In this document: positions 1-7,948 of the stretch, piece after piece | How positions within the stretch are numbered: position 1 is the stretch's first letter | Layout of the letters: every line of letters starts with the position of its first letter | Source: Myxococcus xanthus | GTDB taxonomy: Bacteria; Myxococcota; Myxococcia; Myxococcales; Myxococcaceae | NCBI RefSeq assembly: GCF_006402735.1 | Contig: NZ_CP017174.1 | Location: 3,289,001-3,353,000, forward strand | Reading direction: 5' to 3' | DNA length: 64,000 nt | Notes under the pieces: model-generated | The model's input: the letters and a program-made list of their open reading frames with translations, nothing else | Told to the model about the DNA's origin: nothing | The model's database searches: none | Translations under genes and position numbers: made by a program

Positions 1-1738
1 ACGCGTTGAAGAACGAGGCATCCTGCAACACCACGCCCAACTGGCTGCGCACCGCGCGCAGGTCCAGCTCGCCCAGCTCCGCGCCGTCGTATCGGACGTG
101 TCCGGAGGTGGGCAGGTAGAGCCCCAGCAGCAGGTGCGCCAGGGTGCTCTTGCCCGCGCCCGAGCGGCCGACGAGCGCCACCATCTGCCCCGGCTCCACG
201 CTGACCGACACGCCCTGCACCACCCAGGCGGAGTGGGGGTTGTAGCGGAAGCGCACGTCCTCCAGGGTGACGGCGCCGCGCAACGTGGGCGCGCGCCCCT
301 GGTGCGCCGCGTCGCGCTCGGGGGGCGTGTCCAGCACGTCGTTGATGCGCTCCAGGTAGGTGCTCAGGAACTGGAGCTGCCCGCCGGTGCCCAGCAGGTT
401 GGACAGGGGCACCAGCAGCGCGGTGGCCAGCGCGTTGATGCTCAGCATCTGTCCCAGGGACACCGCGCCGTCCAGCACGCGCCACGCGCCCACGCACAGC
501 AATACCAGCGGGGACACGCGGCGCAGCGTGCCCGTCAGCGCGTCCAGCCACGCGGAGAGGCGGCCTCGCTCCAGCTCCACGTTGAGCAGGTCCACGTAGA
601 GGTTGGAGTAGCTGCCCACCATGCGGCCCTCCACGCCGAAGGCCTTGAGCGTCTGCATGCCGGACAGCATGGCCATCAGGTAGCTCTGGCTGCGCACGCC
701 CATGTCCAGGCTGCGCGACAGCTGGCTGCGTTGTTTGGCCCGGGGCAGCGCGAACACCAGCACCTGCAACAGGCCCAGTCCCACCACCAGCAGCCCCAGC
801 GACGCATCCGCCACCAGCAGCAGTCCCAGGTAGAGGAGCACCAGCGCACCGTCGAGCGCGCTGGACAGCAGGCCGGTGGAGAGCAGATCGCGGATGGCCT
901 GCTGCGAGCCCAGCCGCGTGAGCAGGTCGCCCGCGGGCCGGAGCTGGAAGAACGGGTAGGCCAGGCTCACCAGGTGGTCCAGCAGCCCTTGCGTCATCTG
1001 CGAGTCCAGCCGGGTGCGCAGCTCCACCAGGAGCTGTCCGCGCACCACCGACGAGAGCAGCTCGAAGAGCAACACGCCCGCGAGCGCCGCGGACAACACG
1101 CCCATCAGGGAGTAGTCCTGCCGGGGCACCACGCGGTCCACCACCATGCCGGTGAGCATCGGCACCGCCAGCGTCAGCACCTGGAGCACGGCGGACAGCG
1201 CGAGCACCTTTGCCAGTGTGCCGGCCTGTCGCTTCACCAGCGGCACCAGGTAGCGGTACGGCCCGCGCCGCGATTGGCCCGGCTGGAAGTCCTCGGACGG
1301 CTCCATCAGCAGGGCCACGCCGGTGAAGCACTGGCTGAACTGCTCCATGGACACGCGGCGGCGGCCCTGGTCGGGGTCCACCACCTCGACCCAGCCGCGG
1401 CCCAGGCGTTCGAAGACGACGTAGTGCGTGAAGCGCCAGTGGAGGATGGTGGCCGGAGGCAGGAAGGGCAGCCGGTCCAGGTCCACGGAGATGGCGCGCA
1501 CGCGCAGGCCCAGCTTCTGGGCCGCGGCCTTCAGCGACTTCGCGCTGGCGCCGTCGCGTCCGGGGCCCGTCAGCTCGCGCACCGCCTCCAGGCTCATTTC
1601 GCGGCCGTGGTAGGCCAGCACCATGGCCAGACAGGCGGCGCCGCAGTCCGTCATCGTCATCTGCCGCACTTCGGGCACGCGCTTGCGCAGGCCGAGTCGC
1701 CACCGGCGCTGGGGCTGCTGCGGAGCCTCGGCCGTCAT
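1..1738 (-). CDS. lanT: Peptidase-C39 ABC exporter of a lanthipeptide cluster (LanT type), 3' end outside window
   Basis: Bifunctional exporter expected to remove the double-glycine leader and export the lanthipeptides through the inner membrane. The N-terminus is a C39 protease: Q26, C32 in TDCGAACLAMVL, H105 in WRFTHYVVFE and D121 in VVDPDQG form the expected oxyanion/catalytic set. A hydrophobic transmembrane region follows, then an ATPase domain with Walker A GRSGAGKST (K530) and a Q-loop (LGVVLQDASFF) where the window ends; about 579 residues are visible. The start ATG overlaps the stop of the upstream small HlyD-like gene (ATGA), so the two are probably translationally coupled. The signature motif and Walker B lie beyond the window. 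The family call is firm; the substrate (the three precursors upstream) is inferred from synteny. Confidence 0.93.
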   Translation of the reverse strand, partial: MTAEAPQQPQRRWRLGLRKRVPEVRQMTMTDCGAACLAMVLAYHGREMSLEAVRELTGPGRDGASAKSLKAAAQKLGLRVRAISVDLDRLPFLPPATILHWRFTHYVVFERLGRGWVEVVDPDQGRRRVSMEQFSQCFTGVALLMEPSEDFQPGQSRRGPYRYLVPLVKRQAGTLAKVLALSAVLQVLTLAVPMLTGMVVDRVVPRQDYSLMGVLSAALAGVLLFELLSSVVRGQLLVELRTRLDSQMTQGLLDHLVSLAYPFFQLRPAGDLLTRLGSQQAIRDLLSTGLLSSALDGALVLLYLGLLLVADASLGLLVVGLGLLQVLVFALPRAKQRSQLSRSLDMGVRSQSYLMAMLSGMQTLKAFGVEGRMVGSYSNLYVDLLNVELERGRLSAWLDALTGTLRRVSPLVLLCVGAWRVLDGAVSLGQMLSINALATALLVPLSNLLGTGGQLQFLSTYLERINDVLDTPPERDAAHQGRAPTLRGAVTLEDVRFRYNPHSAWVVQGVSVSVEPGQMVALVGRSGAGKSTLAHLLLGLYLPTSGHVRYDGAELGELDLRAVRSQLGVVLQDASFFNA

Positions 1739-1950
1739 GGCGACACGTTTCCTTCCGGGGCAATGAGCGCCGGCCACGCCAGGACACCGAGCGCCAGCGC
1801 GAGGCCAAAGATGAACAGGAGCGCGAACGTCCACCGCGTCCACCGGCCACCGATGCGCAGCAGGTCACCCTCGTCCTGCACGACGCGCTGGTAGTGCGCC
1901 AGGGCTTCCTTGCGGAAGATGGAGGGTCGGCCGTCGGTGGGTGGCTGCAT
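1735..1950 (-). CDS. 71-aa single-TM protein resembling the N-terminus of an HlyD-type adaptor
   Basis: This short protein has a cytoplasmic segment (IFRKEALAHYQR, DLLRIGGRWTRWT) followed by one transmembrane helix (about residues 42-62) and a short periplasmic tail ending NVSP. The pattern matches the first 70 residues of HlyD/bacteriocin membrane-fusion proteins, which normally continue for 300-400 residues with coiled-coil and lipoyl-like parts. Here the reading frame stops, and the stop overlaps the start of the C39 exporter (ATGA), so there is no room for the missing part. It may be a decayed adaptor kept for translational coupling, or a minimal accessory subunit. No clear Shine-Dalgarno sequence precedes the ATG. 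Confidence 0.75.
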   Translation of the reverse strand: MQPPTDGRPSIFRKEALAHYQRVVQDEGDLLRIGGRWTRWTFALLFIFGLALALGVLAWPALIAPEGNVSP

Positions 1951-1976
1951 CGCAGGGGACGTTAGCGCATGGGGGA

Positions 1977-2030
1977 GGGGACTGGCCTGGGACTGAGCCA
2001 GTCCCCCCAGGCTCGGTTCAGGACCGAGCC
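1977..2030 (-). terminator. Two tandem hairpins between precursor genes and exporter genes
   Basis: The first hairpin pairs GGGGACTGGC (1977-1986) with GCCAGTCCCC (1997-2006), a perfect 10-bp stem with a 10-nt loop. The second pairs GGCTCGGT (2010-2017) with ACCGAGCC (2023-2030), a perfect 8-bp stem with a 5-nt loop. On the minus strand they lie just after the last precursor stop and before the HlyD-like/exporter genes. Neither has a clear U-tract, so an attenuator or mRNA-stabilising role (more precursor than exporter) is as likely as full termination. Confidence 0.6.
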
Positions 2031-2044
2031 CTAACGCATTGTCA

Positions 2045-2257
2045 TTAGAGGCAGTGATACGGCGGGCACGGCGTGCAGTAGTAGCTGCCGAACTGCTCGC
2101 AGGTGTCCGCGCCCGAGATGTTCTCCAGGACCTCGTCGCTCAACTCCAGCTCGGCGGCGGGGTTGGCGGGCAGGGACGCGCGCTCCTCCGACGACAGGCT
2201 GTTGAAGTACTCGGGGTCACGCCACGCACGGAGGATGTGTTCCTTCTTCTGGCTCAT
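2045..2257 (-). CDS. lanA1: Class II lanthipeptide precursor 1 (mersacidin/lichenicidin type)
   Basis: A 70-aa precursor. The leader starts MSQKKEHILRAWRDPEYFNS, has the EERASLPANPA stretch typical of the mersacidin/lichenicidin family, and ends in ISGA, a double-glycine-type C39 cleavage site. The predicted core is about 20 residues: DTCEQFGSYY then CTPCPPYHCL. It has four Cys but only three Ser/Thr, so not every Cys can form a lanthionine. The RBS AGGAG lies 5 nt before the ATG. Third and last of three tandem paralogues downstream of lanM; its leader uses GA where the others use GG. Confidence 0.9.
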   Translation of the reverse strand: MSQKKEHILRAWRDPEYFNSLSSEERASLPANPAAELELSDEVLENISGADTCEQFGSYYCTPCPPYHCL

Positions 2258-2287
2258 GACTTCTCCTGGACAGGAAAGGGGTTTGAA

Positions 2288-2503
2288 TCAGAGACAGTGG
2301 TACGGCGGGCACGGCGTGCAGATGGCGCTGGACTGACCGGGCTTGCAGCCACAGCCGCCGGTGATGCTTTCCAGGACGTCGTCGCCCAGGTCCAGCTCGG
2401 CGGCGGGATTCGCGGGGAGCGCGGCGCGCTCCTCGGCGGTCAGGCTGTTGAAGTACTCGGGGTCACGCCACGCACGGAGGATGTGGTCCTTCTTCTGGCT
2501 CAT
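2288..2503 (-). CDS. lanA2: Class II lanthipeptide precursor 2
   Basis: A 71-aa precursor starting at the ATG at 2503, which has AGGAG 5 nt upstream and matches the MSQKKDHILRAW start of its paralogues; a longer in-frame extension upstream lacks this support. The leader ends SITGG; the predicted core is CGCKPGQSSAI followed by CTPCPPYHCL. The core has five Cys against three Ser/Thr (two Ser, one Thr), the largest thiol excess of the three, which suggests a disulfide or free thiols beside (methyl)lanthionines. It lies 30 bp upstream of lanA1 on the same strand. Confidence 0.9.
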   Translation of the reverse strand: MSQKKDHILRAWRDPEYFNSLTAEERAALPANPAAELDLGDDVLESITGGCGCKPGQSSAICTPCPPYHCL

Positions 2504-2535
2504 GACTGCTCCTGGAATGGGCTGGGGAAACAACC

Positions 2536-2563
2536 TCCGCGGTGGCCAGCCCACCACCGTGGA
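2536..2563. promoter_or_regulatory. Hairpin in the spacer between precursors 2 and 3
   Basis: TCCGCGGTGG (2536-2545) and CCACCGTGGA (2554-2563) form a 10-bp stem with one imperfect pair and an 8-nt loop, within the 90-bp spacer between the two precursor genes. It could stabilise or attenuate the polycistronic message. No U-tract is present. Confidence 0.35.
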
Positions 2564-2593
2564 AGAGGGGGATGATTCGAAGACGGCCTCGAA

Positions 2594-2809
2594 TCAGAAG
2601 CAGTGCCGCGGCGGGCACGGCGTGCACTGGGGGCTGGACTGGCCGGGCAGGCAGAAGTCGCCGCCGGTGATGACCTCCAGGAGGTCGTCCCCCAACTCCA
2701 GCTCGGCGGCGGGGTTGGCGGGCAGGGATGCGCGCTCCTCCGACGACAGGCTGTTGAAGTACTCGGGGTCACGCCACGCGCGGAGGATGTGGTCCTTCTT
2801 CTGGCTCAT
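2594..2809 (-). CDS. lanA3: Class II lanthipeptide precursor 3, translationally coupled to lanM
   Basis: A 71-aa precursor with the same leader as its neighbours (MSQKKDHILRAW, EERASLPANPA, VITGG) and a predicted core DFCLPGQSSPQ plus CTPCPPRHCF. It has four Cys and three Ser/Thr. The ATG at 2809 overlaps the lanM stop as ATGA, and its AGGAG RBS sits inside the lanM coding end. The CTPCPPxHC[LF] C-terminus is shared by all three precursors while the core N-terminus varies, a common layout in multi-precursor lanthipeptide families. Confidence 0.9.
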   Translation of the reverse strand: MSQKKDHILRAWRDPEYFNSLSSEERASLPANPAAELELGDDLLEVITGGDFCLPGQSSPQCTPCPPRHCF

Positions 2810-5800
2810 GACTGCTCCTGGTCACGGCTGGAGGGACGGCCATCCGGGGTGCCCAGCCCTTCACCTCGGACGATTCGTGGAGGCGCGACCGTCAGCAGCG
2901 AGGGCAACCGCTCCGGCATGGCCAGCCGCGCCAGTCCGTAGGCGATGCCCGCCAGGCCCACCATCATGCCCGGCGTCTCCGTGCTGCCTTGCAGGCCGAA
3001 GAGGTAGCCGTGCTCGGAGATGCCGCGCAGGATGCCGCCCGCCACCGCGTTCGTGCGCTCCTGGAGCTTTGAGTCCCCCAGCGTGGCCGCCGCTTCCAAC
3101 AGGAAGTCCGCGTTGCCCAGGTCGCCGTGACACAGACCGTGGTTGCGTCCGAAGCCCCGAGCCAGCGTGGAGTCCAGCGCGATGGCAATCTCCTCGCGCA
3201 CCGCGGCGTCGTCCACGAAGGGGAGCCCGGACAGTCGTGCCAGTCCGATGCCGGGGGCGCCGGTACACCAGGCCCAGAGGAAGTGCTCCGCGCCTTCCGC
3301 CGCCGCCAGTTCCTTCGCGCCCACGCGCAGGTCGGGCCAGTTGCGCTCCTCGGGCGTGTAGAGCCCGCGCTCGAACTCCATGCCCGCCACCGCGGCGTCA
3401 CGCAGGCGCGTATCGCCCGTCCGCGCGAACAGCCGCAGCAGCGCCAGGCTGATGCCGGCGGCTCCGTGCGCCATGCCTGCGAGGTAACGGTTTCCGGCGG
3501 CTTCGCAAATCCAGGCCGCGCCTCGGGCCTGGGGCGTGGACGTCTCCAGCAGCCGCTGGCCGCAGGCGTCCACCGTGGCCCACAACGTGTCCGACGGGCG
3601 GTGCTCACCGAGTACCAGCAGCGCCAGCAGGCAGCCCGCGGCGCCCGCGCCCACGTCCAACACCGTGTCCTTCTCCACCAGGGGCCGCAGCCGCCGTACG
3701 TATCCGGCGGCTTCGTCCAAGAGGGCGTCGTCCTTCCAAAGTACGCCCAGGTGCGTCAGCGCGTAGAGGATGCCGCCCCAGCCGTTGAGGATGCCCAACC
3801 CCACCACGCCGGCGGGCTCCTCCGCGAGGAGGCGCGCCTGGGTGCGCAGCGTGGCCCGCGCCAGCCGCGTGAAGCGCGCGTCTTGCGTGACGTCCCCCAG
3901 GTAGCCCAGCGCGAGCGCGATGCCAGCACGGCCCTGGAACACGTCCGGCCCTGGCGAACCGAGCCTCCATCCGCCGTCTCCCGCATCCAGGCCGAGCCAG
4001 TGCGCTTCGTCACGGCGCTCGAAGGCCAAGGGCAGCAGCCGTTCGCCCGCGCGTCGTGCTTCCGCGAGCAACGCGTCGCGGAGGCCCGGCTGGGTGTGCT
4101 CCCGGAAGGGATACGTCGGACGCGCCACCGTCTGCGAGCTCAGCAGCAGGACATCCAGCGAGCGCTCCAGTACCCAGCGCTGCCGCGTCTGGTCCTCCGG
4201 CGACAGGCCCTTCAGCCGGCGGCGCACGCGCGCCATGCCCGTCTCCTGGAAGAAGTCTGGCAGGTGCTGGCCCGAGCCCGCCTCCAGGTCCTTCGAGTCG
4301 GCGCGCGCGGTGAAGTACGGCAGGTCTCCCCGCTCCAACTGCTCCGTCTCCAGGGGCACGAGCGCCGCGAAGTCCGGGACAGGCACCACGGCGCGCCACA
4401 GGTGGTCGAAGAAGCGTTGGCGCTCGAGCCCATCCGTCAGCGTGTGCGGGTGGTAGCTCTCGAAGAGGAGCGCGCCATACACCGCCGTGTTGCGGAAGAG
4501 GATGCGCATGGGCATGTGCGCGAAGGCGGCCAGCGGCCCGTCCTCGGCGAGCAGCGCCTCGCGGTGCTCCAGCAGCAGGCTGTACATGCGGGTGAAGCCG
4601 TCGGCCAGCGCGTCGCGGTAGGCCAGGACGGGCGCGGTCTCGCCCTCCAGGCGCGGCAGGTTGTTGGACCCGGGTAGCTCCACCGGACGCCGCTCGAAGC
4701 GCATCCGGTCCGTTCCTCGCTCCGCCGTCATCAAGTAGGCCTGCGGCGTGAGCTGACCTGCACGAGCGCCCAGTCCGCTCAGGTCCACCCCGGCCTTCTT
4801 GCGCGTGCCCCAGAACTGCTGCGGCAGCAGTCCGCTGCGTAGCACCGACACCGGCGGCGCCTCTACCGCGTGCTCGGAGTCTCGAAGCGTGCGCGTGCCT
4901 GACAGCGGGTGGAAGAGCGTCTCCACGTCCACCAGCACCGGGTGCTCACCGGCGGCGATGAGGTTCTCGAAGTGCAGGTCCGTGCCGTCCAGCGCGTGCA
5001 TCAGCGCGACGTAGGCACCCTGGCGTTCGTAGAAGCGCCGGACCTCCTCCGTCGACGCGCACGGCGCGGGGGCCACGTACTCCATCCACCCGTACTCGCC
5101 CCGGTCCAGCGCCTCCGCGCCCTTCATGACGGGCGTGGCGCCGCGCGCGTTGAGCCACGTGAGGAGCTGCTGGAGCCCGGCCTCTGCTCCCAGCGAGCGC
5201 GGCTTGTAGACGATCCGCAGCCCGGACTCGAAGCGGAGGATGAAGACGCCCTGACCGCCCCGGTGCGGGTCGGAGAAGCCGCCACGTGCCTCCACCAGTG
5301 CGCCGGGAGACTGGCCCGCGTTGAACCGCTGCCAGAGCAGGGGCGCGTCGCGTGTCAGCCGCTTCATCAGTCCCAGGCAGTTGGACTCCCACTCCGCGAT
5401 GCGCAGGACGATGCAGCGGGCCAGCACGGGGTAGCGCTCCAGGATGTCCAGGGCGAACCGCGGCTGGCGCAGCCGCTTCGTGAAGTCCTGGAAGCGCGCC
5501 TCCGGTGTGTCTCCCGCGAGCAGTCCCTCCAACTGGGCGGCATGGAGCTCCACCACCATGGCGCGGCCCAACGCTGGTGCCAGCACTTGGGGCAGGTGGC
5601 CCAGCATCGTGGAGACGACGACGCTCGGCTCCAGGTCGAGCCCAGGCGCGGCGTGCTTCAGGGGCTTCAGCGCGGCGGTGAGCTGCGTCACGGCGCGCGA
5701 CACCAGCGGCTCCACCAGGGGCAGGAAGGCCGAGCGGTCCGGGCCCTCCGTGCGCTCGGGCCAGATGACGGGCGCGTGCGAGGGCTCCGCGTAGGCTCGC

Positions 5801-6126
5801 TCCAGCACCTGCACCCAGCCGGGGACTTCAGCAGGCGTGGTCCAGGGTGCCTCGGCGGGCACCTCCAGCAGCATGAGCAGCTCCGTCTCTGTCAGCCCAG
5901 AGGATTGCAATCTGCGCTGCCACCAGTCCGCCTGTCCGAAGGGCTCCTGCTGACGCCACGCATCCAATCGCTTGCGCGCCGCGGCGGATGCATCGGGTTG
6001 CGTCGTACTGGCTTTGAGAGTGAATGCGGCTCGCTCGGCGAGTGTGGTGGCCCGTGCCCAGCGTGCGAACCGCGACGGAGCGTTGGCTCCCGGCGTCGCC
6101 TCGTCCTGCCTCTGCGTGATTTCCAC
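2806..6126 (-). CDS. lanM: Class II lanthionine synthetase LanM
   Basis: Bifunctional enzyme that phosphorylates and dehydrates Ser/Thr, then cyclises Cys onto the dehydroresidues. It has 1106 residues, normal for LanM. The dehydratase part (about 150-600) shows the kinase-like motifs VYKPR (307-310), DLHFEN (D383, H385, N388) and LVDVET (D400, E402). The C-terminal LanC-like cyclase (about 730-1080) has the zinc ligands C954 (WCTGAPG) and C999-H1000 (NHGLCHGD). The start is GTG at 6126 with GAGAGGA 4-7 nt upstream. It is the first gene of the minus-strand cluster, and its stop overlaps lanA3. Both catalytic halves look intact, so this should be an active enzyme. Confidence 0.96.
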   Translation of the reverse strand: MEITQRQDEATPGANAPSRFARWARATTLAERAAFTLKASTTQPDASAAARKRLDAWRQQEPFGQADWWQRRLQSSGLTETELLMLLEVPAEAPWTTPAEVPGWVQVLERAYAEPSHAPVIWPERTEGPDRSAFLPLVEPLVSRAVTQLTAALKPLKHAAPGLDLEPSVVVSTMLGHLPQVLAPALGRAMVVELHAAQLEGLLAGDTPEARFQDFTKRLRQPRFALDILERYPVLARCIVLRIAEWESNCLGLMKRLTRDAPLLWQRFNAGQSPGALVEARGGFSDPHRGGQGVFILRFESGLRIVYKPRSLGAEAGLQQLLTWLNARGATPVMKGAEALDRGEYGWMEYVAPAPCASTEEVRRFYERQGAYVALMHALDGTDLHFENLIAAGEHPVLVDVETLFHPLSGTRTLRDSEHAVEAPPVSVLRSGLLPQQFWGTRKKAGVDLSGLGARAGQLTPQAYLMTAERGTDRMRFERRPVELPGSNNLPRLEGETAPVLAYRDALADGFTRMYSLLLEHREALLAEDGPLAAFAHMPMRILFRNTAVYGALLFESYHPHTLTDGLERQRFFDHLWRAVVPVPDFAALVPLETEQLERGDLPYFTARADSKDLEAGSGQHLPDFFQETGMARVRRRLKGLSPEDQTRQRWVLERSLDVLLLSSQTVARPTYPFREHTQPGLRDALLAEARRAGERLLPLAFERRDEAHWLGLDAGDGGWRLGSPGPDVFQGRAGIALALGYLGDVTQDARFTRLARATLRTQARLLAEEPAGVVGLGILNGWGGILYALTHLGVLWKDDALLDEAAGYVRRLRPLVEKDTVLDVGAGAAGCLLALLVLGEHRPSDTLWATVDACGQRLLETSTPQARGAAWICEAAGNRYLAGMAHGAAGISLALLRLFARTGDTRLRDAAVAGMEFERGLYTPEERNWPDLRVGAKELAAAEGAEHFLWAWCTGAPGIGLARLSGLPFVDDAAVREEIAIALDSTLARGFGRNHGLCHGDLGNADFLLEAAATLGDSKLQERTNAVAGGILRGISEHGYLFGLQGSTETPGMMVGLAGIAYGLARLAMPERLPSLLTVAPPRIVRGEGLGTPDGRPSSRDQEQS

Positions 6127-6174
6127 GCGTCCTCTCGTTTCCTGGGCAAAGCCCGGTGAGCTGGCTTCGTTGGA

Positions 6175-6198
6175 GTATCAGGGAGACGACTGTGATAC
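6175..6198. promoter_or_regulatory. Small inverted repeat in the divergent lanM/GMC promoter region
   Basis: GTATCA (6175-6180) and TGATAC (6193-6198) are perfect inverted half-sites spaced by 12 bp, between the divergent lanM and oxidoreductase genes. This fits a repressor/activator operator, but no regulator gene is adjacent and no promoter boxes were assigned. Confidence 0.3.
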
Positions 6199-6261
6199 AG
6201 GTAAGGCATTTCGTCTTTGCATGTCAATGCTGAGCGCCCGTGTCCGCATGGCATGCAATAC

Positions 6262-7857
6262 ATGCGGGAAGGTGGGAGTGATTTGTACGACGCACTCATC
6301 ATCGGCAGTGGCGCGGGCGGCGGGCCGCTGGCGTTGAAGTTTTCCCAGGCAGGGCTTCGCGTGCTGGTGTTGGAGCGAGGCCCGCGGCACTCGCCGCGGG
6401 AATACGCGCACGATGCGACGGGGTTGGGGCCGCAGGACCTCATCCCCCGCGTCGAAGACGACCCACATACCGTGGTGACACGGAAGACGTCCGTGCCGCT
6501 GCGCACCGCGCTGGGCTGGACGGCCAGCTGCGTGGGCGGCGGCACCGTGCACATGGGTGGATATTTCTATCGCTTCCATCCGGATGACCTGCGCATGCGC
6601 AGCCGTTTCGGTGACTACGAGGAACTGGCGGACTGGCCTTATGACTACGCCGCGCTGGAGCCCTGGTATGCCGTGGCGGAGCAAGAGGTGGGCGTCTCCG
6701 GGCTCGCGGGTGTGAATCCTTTCGAGGGACCTCGCTCGACACCGTTTCCGCTGCCTCCGCTGGATGCGCATCCCCTGGCCGCCGCGTTGGAGGAGGCCTG
6801 CGCGCGGCGGGGGCTGCATGCCTTTCCAACGCCGCGCTCCATCAACTCGCGGCCCTATCAGGGGCGCCCCGCGTGCGCTTATTGCCTGGAGTGTTCCGGC
6901 CTGGGATGTCCGGTGGGCGCGCGAGGAAGCTCGCAGGCCGCGCTGCTGCCTCGCGCCGAGGCCACGGGCCACTGTGAGGTCCGCGCGCGGTGTCATGTCC
7001 GCGAAGTCACGGTGGGGCCGGATGGCCGCGCCACCGGGTGCGTGTACCTGGACGTGGAGGGGCAGGAGCACCGCGTGACGGCCCGCGTGGTGTGCGTGTG
7101 CTGTTCGTCCGTGGAGTCCGCGCGGCTCTTGTTGCTGTCGCGCTCGCCGCGCTTTCCCAACGGGTTGGCGAATGGCAGCGGGCGGGTGGGGCGGCACCTC
7201 CAGTTCCACGCCGTCACCATGGCGCAGGCGCGCCTGCCGCGAGACCGCCTCCCCGGTGCGCTGCTGGAGAATCCGCACCCGTTCATCGGCCGCTCGGTGA
7301 TGGACCACTACTTCCTGCCCGACGGCGTGTCGGACCTGCCCAAGGGTGGCATCCTCCGCTTCGGACGCGGGCCGCCCGTGCCCGAGTCCCGGGACGGGGC
7401 GAAGGCGTCGGACGTGCTCTTCTGCGAGGTGTTCCACGACTTCCTCCCGAACGCCGGAACCTTCGTGGAGCTGGACCCGGAGGTGAAGGACCGGTGGGGG
7501 CTTCCGGTGGCGCGCATCCACCTGGACCGGCCACGGCACCACGTCCGCGCGGGGCAGTGGCTGCTGGCGCGCACCTTCGAGTTGTTCCGCGACTTGGGCG
7601 CCGAGGAGTGTGTCCCCCTCATCGTGGGCGGCACCTCGTCGTACCTGGTCCAGGGGACGTGCCGCGCCGGAGACGACCCGGAGACGTCGGTGCTGGACGG
7701 CCACTGTCAGACGCACGAGGTGGACAACCTGTTCGTGGTGGACGGCAGTTTCATGCCCACCTCCGGCGGGGCGGCCCCCACGTTGACCATCCTGGCCAAC
7801 AGCTTCCGGAGCGCGGACCACATCGTCCGCCGCTTCCAGGCGGGGGACTTCGCCTGA
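6262..7857 (+). CDS. GMC-family FAD-dependent oxidoreductase
   Basis: About 531 aa. The N-terminus has the FAD Rossmann motif ([11 protein letters not shown], glycines 15/17/20) and VLVLERG. The middle has the Cys-rich [20 protein letters not shown] stretch seen in GMC/gluconate-dehydrogenase-like members. The C-terminus has the conserved [18 protein letters not shown] block. It should oxidise an alcohol or sugar-type substrate, acceptor unknown. The start is uncertain: in-frame ATGs at 6217, 6253 and 6262 all lack a good RBS; 6262 puts the FAD motif at the usual distance. It is divergent from lanM, so a tailoring role is possible but unsupported beyond adjacency. Confidence 0.88.
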   Translation: MREGGSDLYDALIIGSGAGGGPLALKFSQAGLRVLVLERGPRHSPREYAHDATGLGPQDLIPRVEDDPHTVVTRKTSVPLRTALGWTASCVGGGTVHMGGYFYRFHPDDLRMRSRFGDYEELADWPYDYAALEPWYAVAEQEVGVSGLAGVNPFEGPRSTPFPLPPLDAHPLAAALEEACARRGLHAFPTPRSINSRPYQGRPACAYCLECSGLGCPVGARGSSQAALLPRAEATGHCEVRARCHVREVTVGPDGRATGCVYLDVEGQEHRVTARVVCVCCSSVESARLLLLSRSPRFPNGLANGSGRVGRHLQFHAVTMAQARLPRDRLPGALLENPHPFIGRSVMDHYFLPDGVSDLPKGGILRFGRGPPVPESRDGAKASDVLFCEVFHDFLPNAGTFVELDPEVKDRWGLPVARIHLDRPRHHVRAGQWLLARTFELFRDLGAEECVPLIVGGTSSYLVQGTCRAGDDPETSVLDGHCQTHEVDNLFVVDGSFMPTSGGAAPTLTILANSFRSADHIVRRFQAGDFA

Positions 7858-7948
7858 GCCGGGGCAGGGGGAGGCCGCCTGCCACGCGACGGTGCGCGCT
7901 CATGGCCGTTGCGCGACGCATCCTCGGGGCGTAGGGAAACAACGCCCC

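Noticed and set aside
98-1894. 598-codon plus-strand frame opposite the C39 exporter
   Set aside because: Gln/His/Arg-rich text; the minus strand shows the C39 triad and Walker A, and runs off the window.
2288-2557. 89-codon version of lanA2
   Set aside because: The extra N-terminal 18 codons lie in the spacer; the ATG at 2503 has AGGAG and matches the paralogues.
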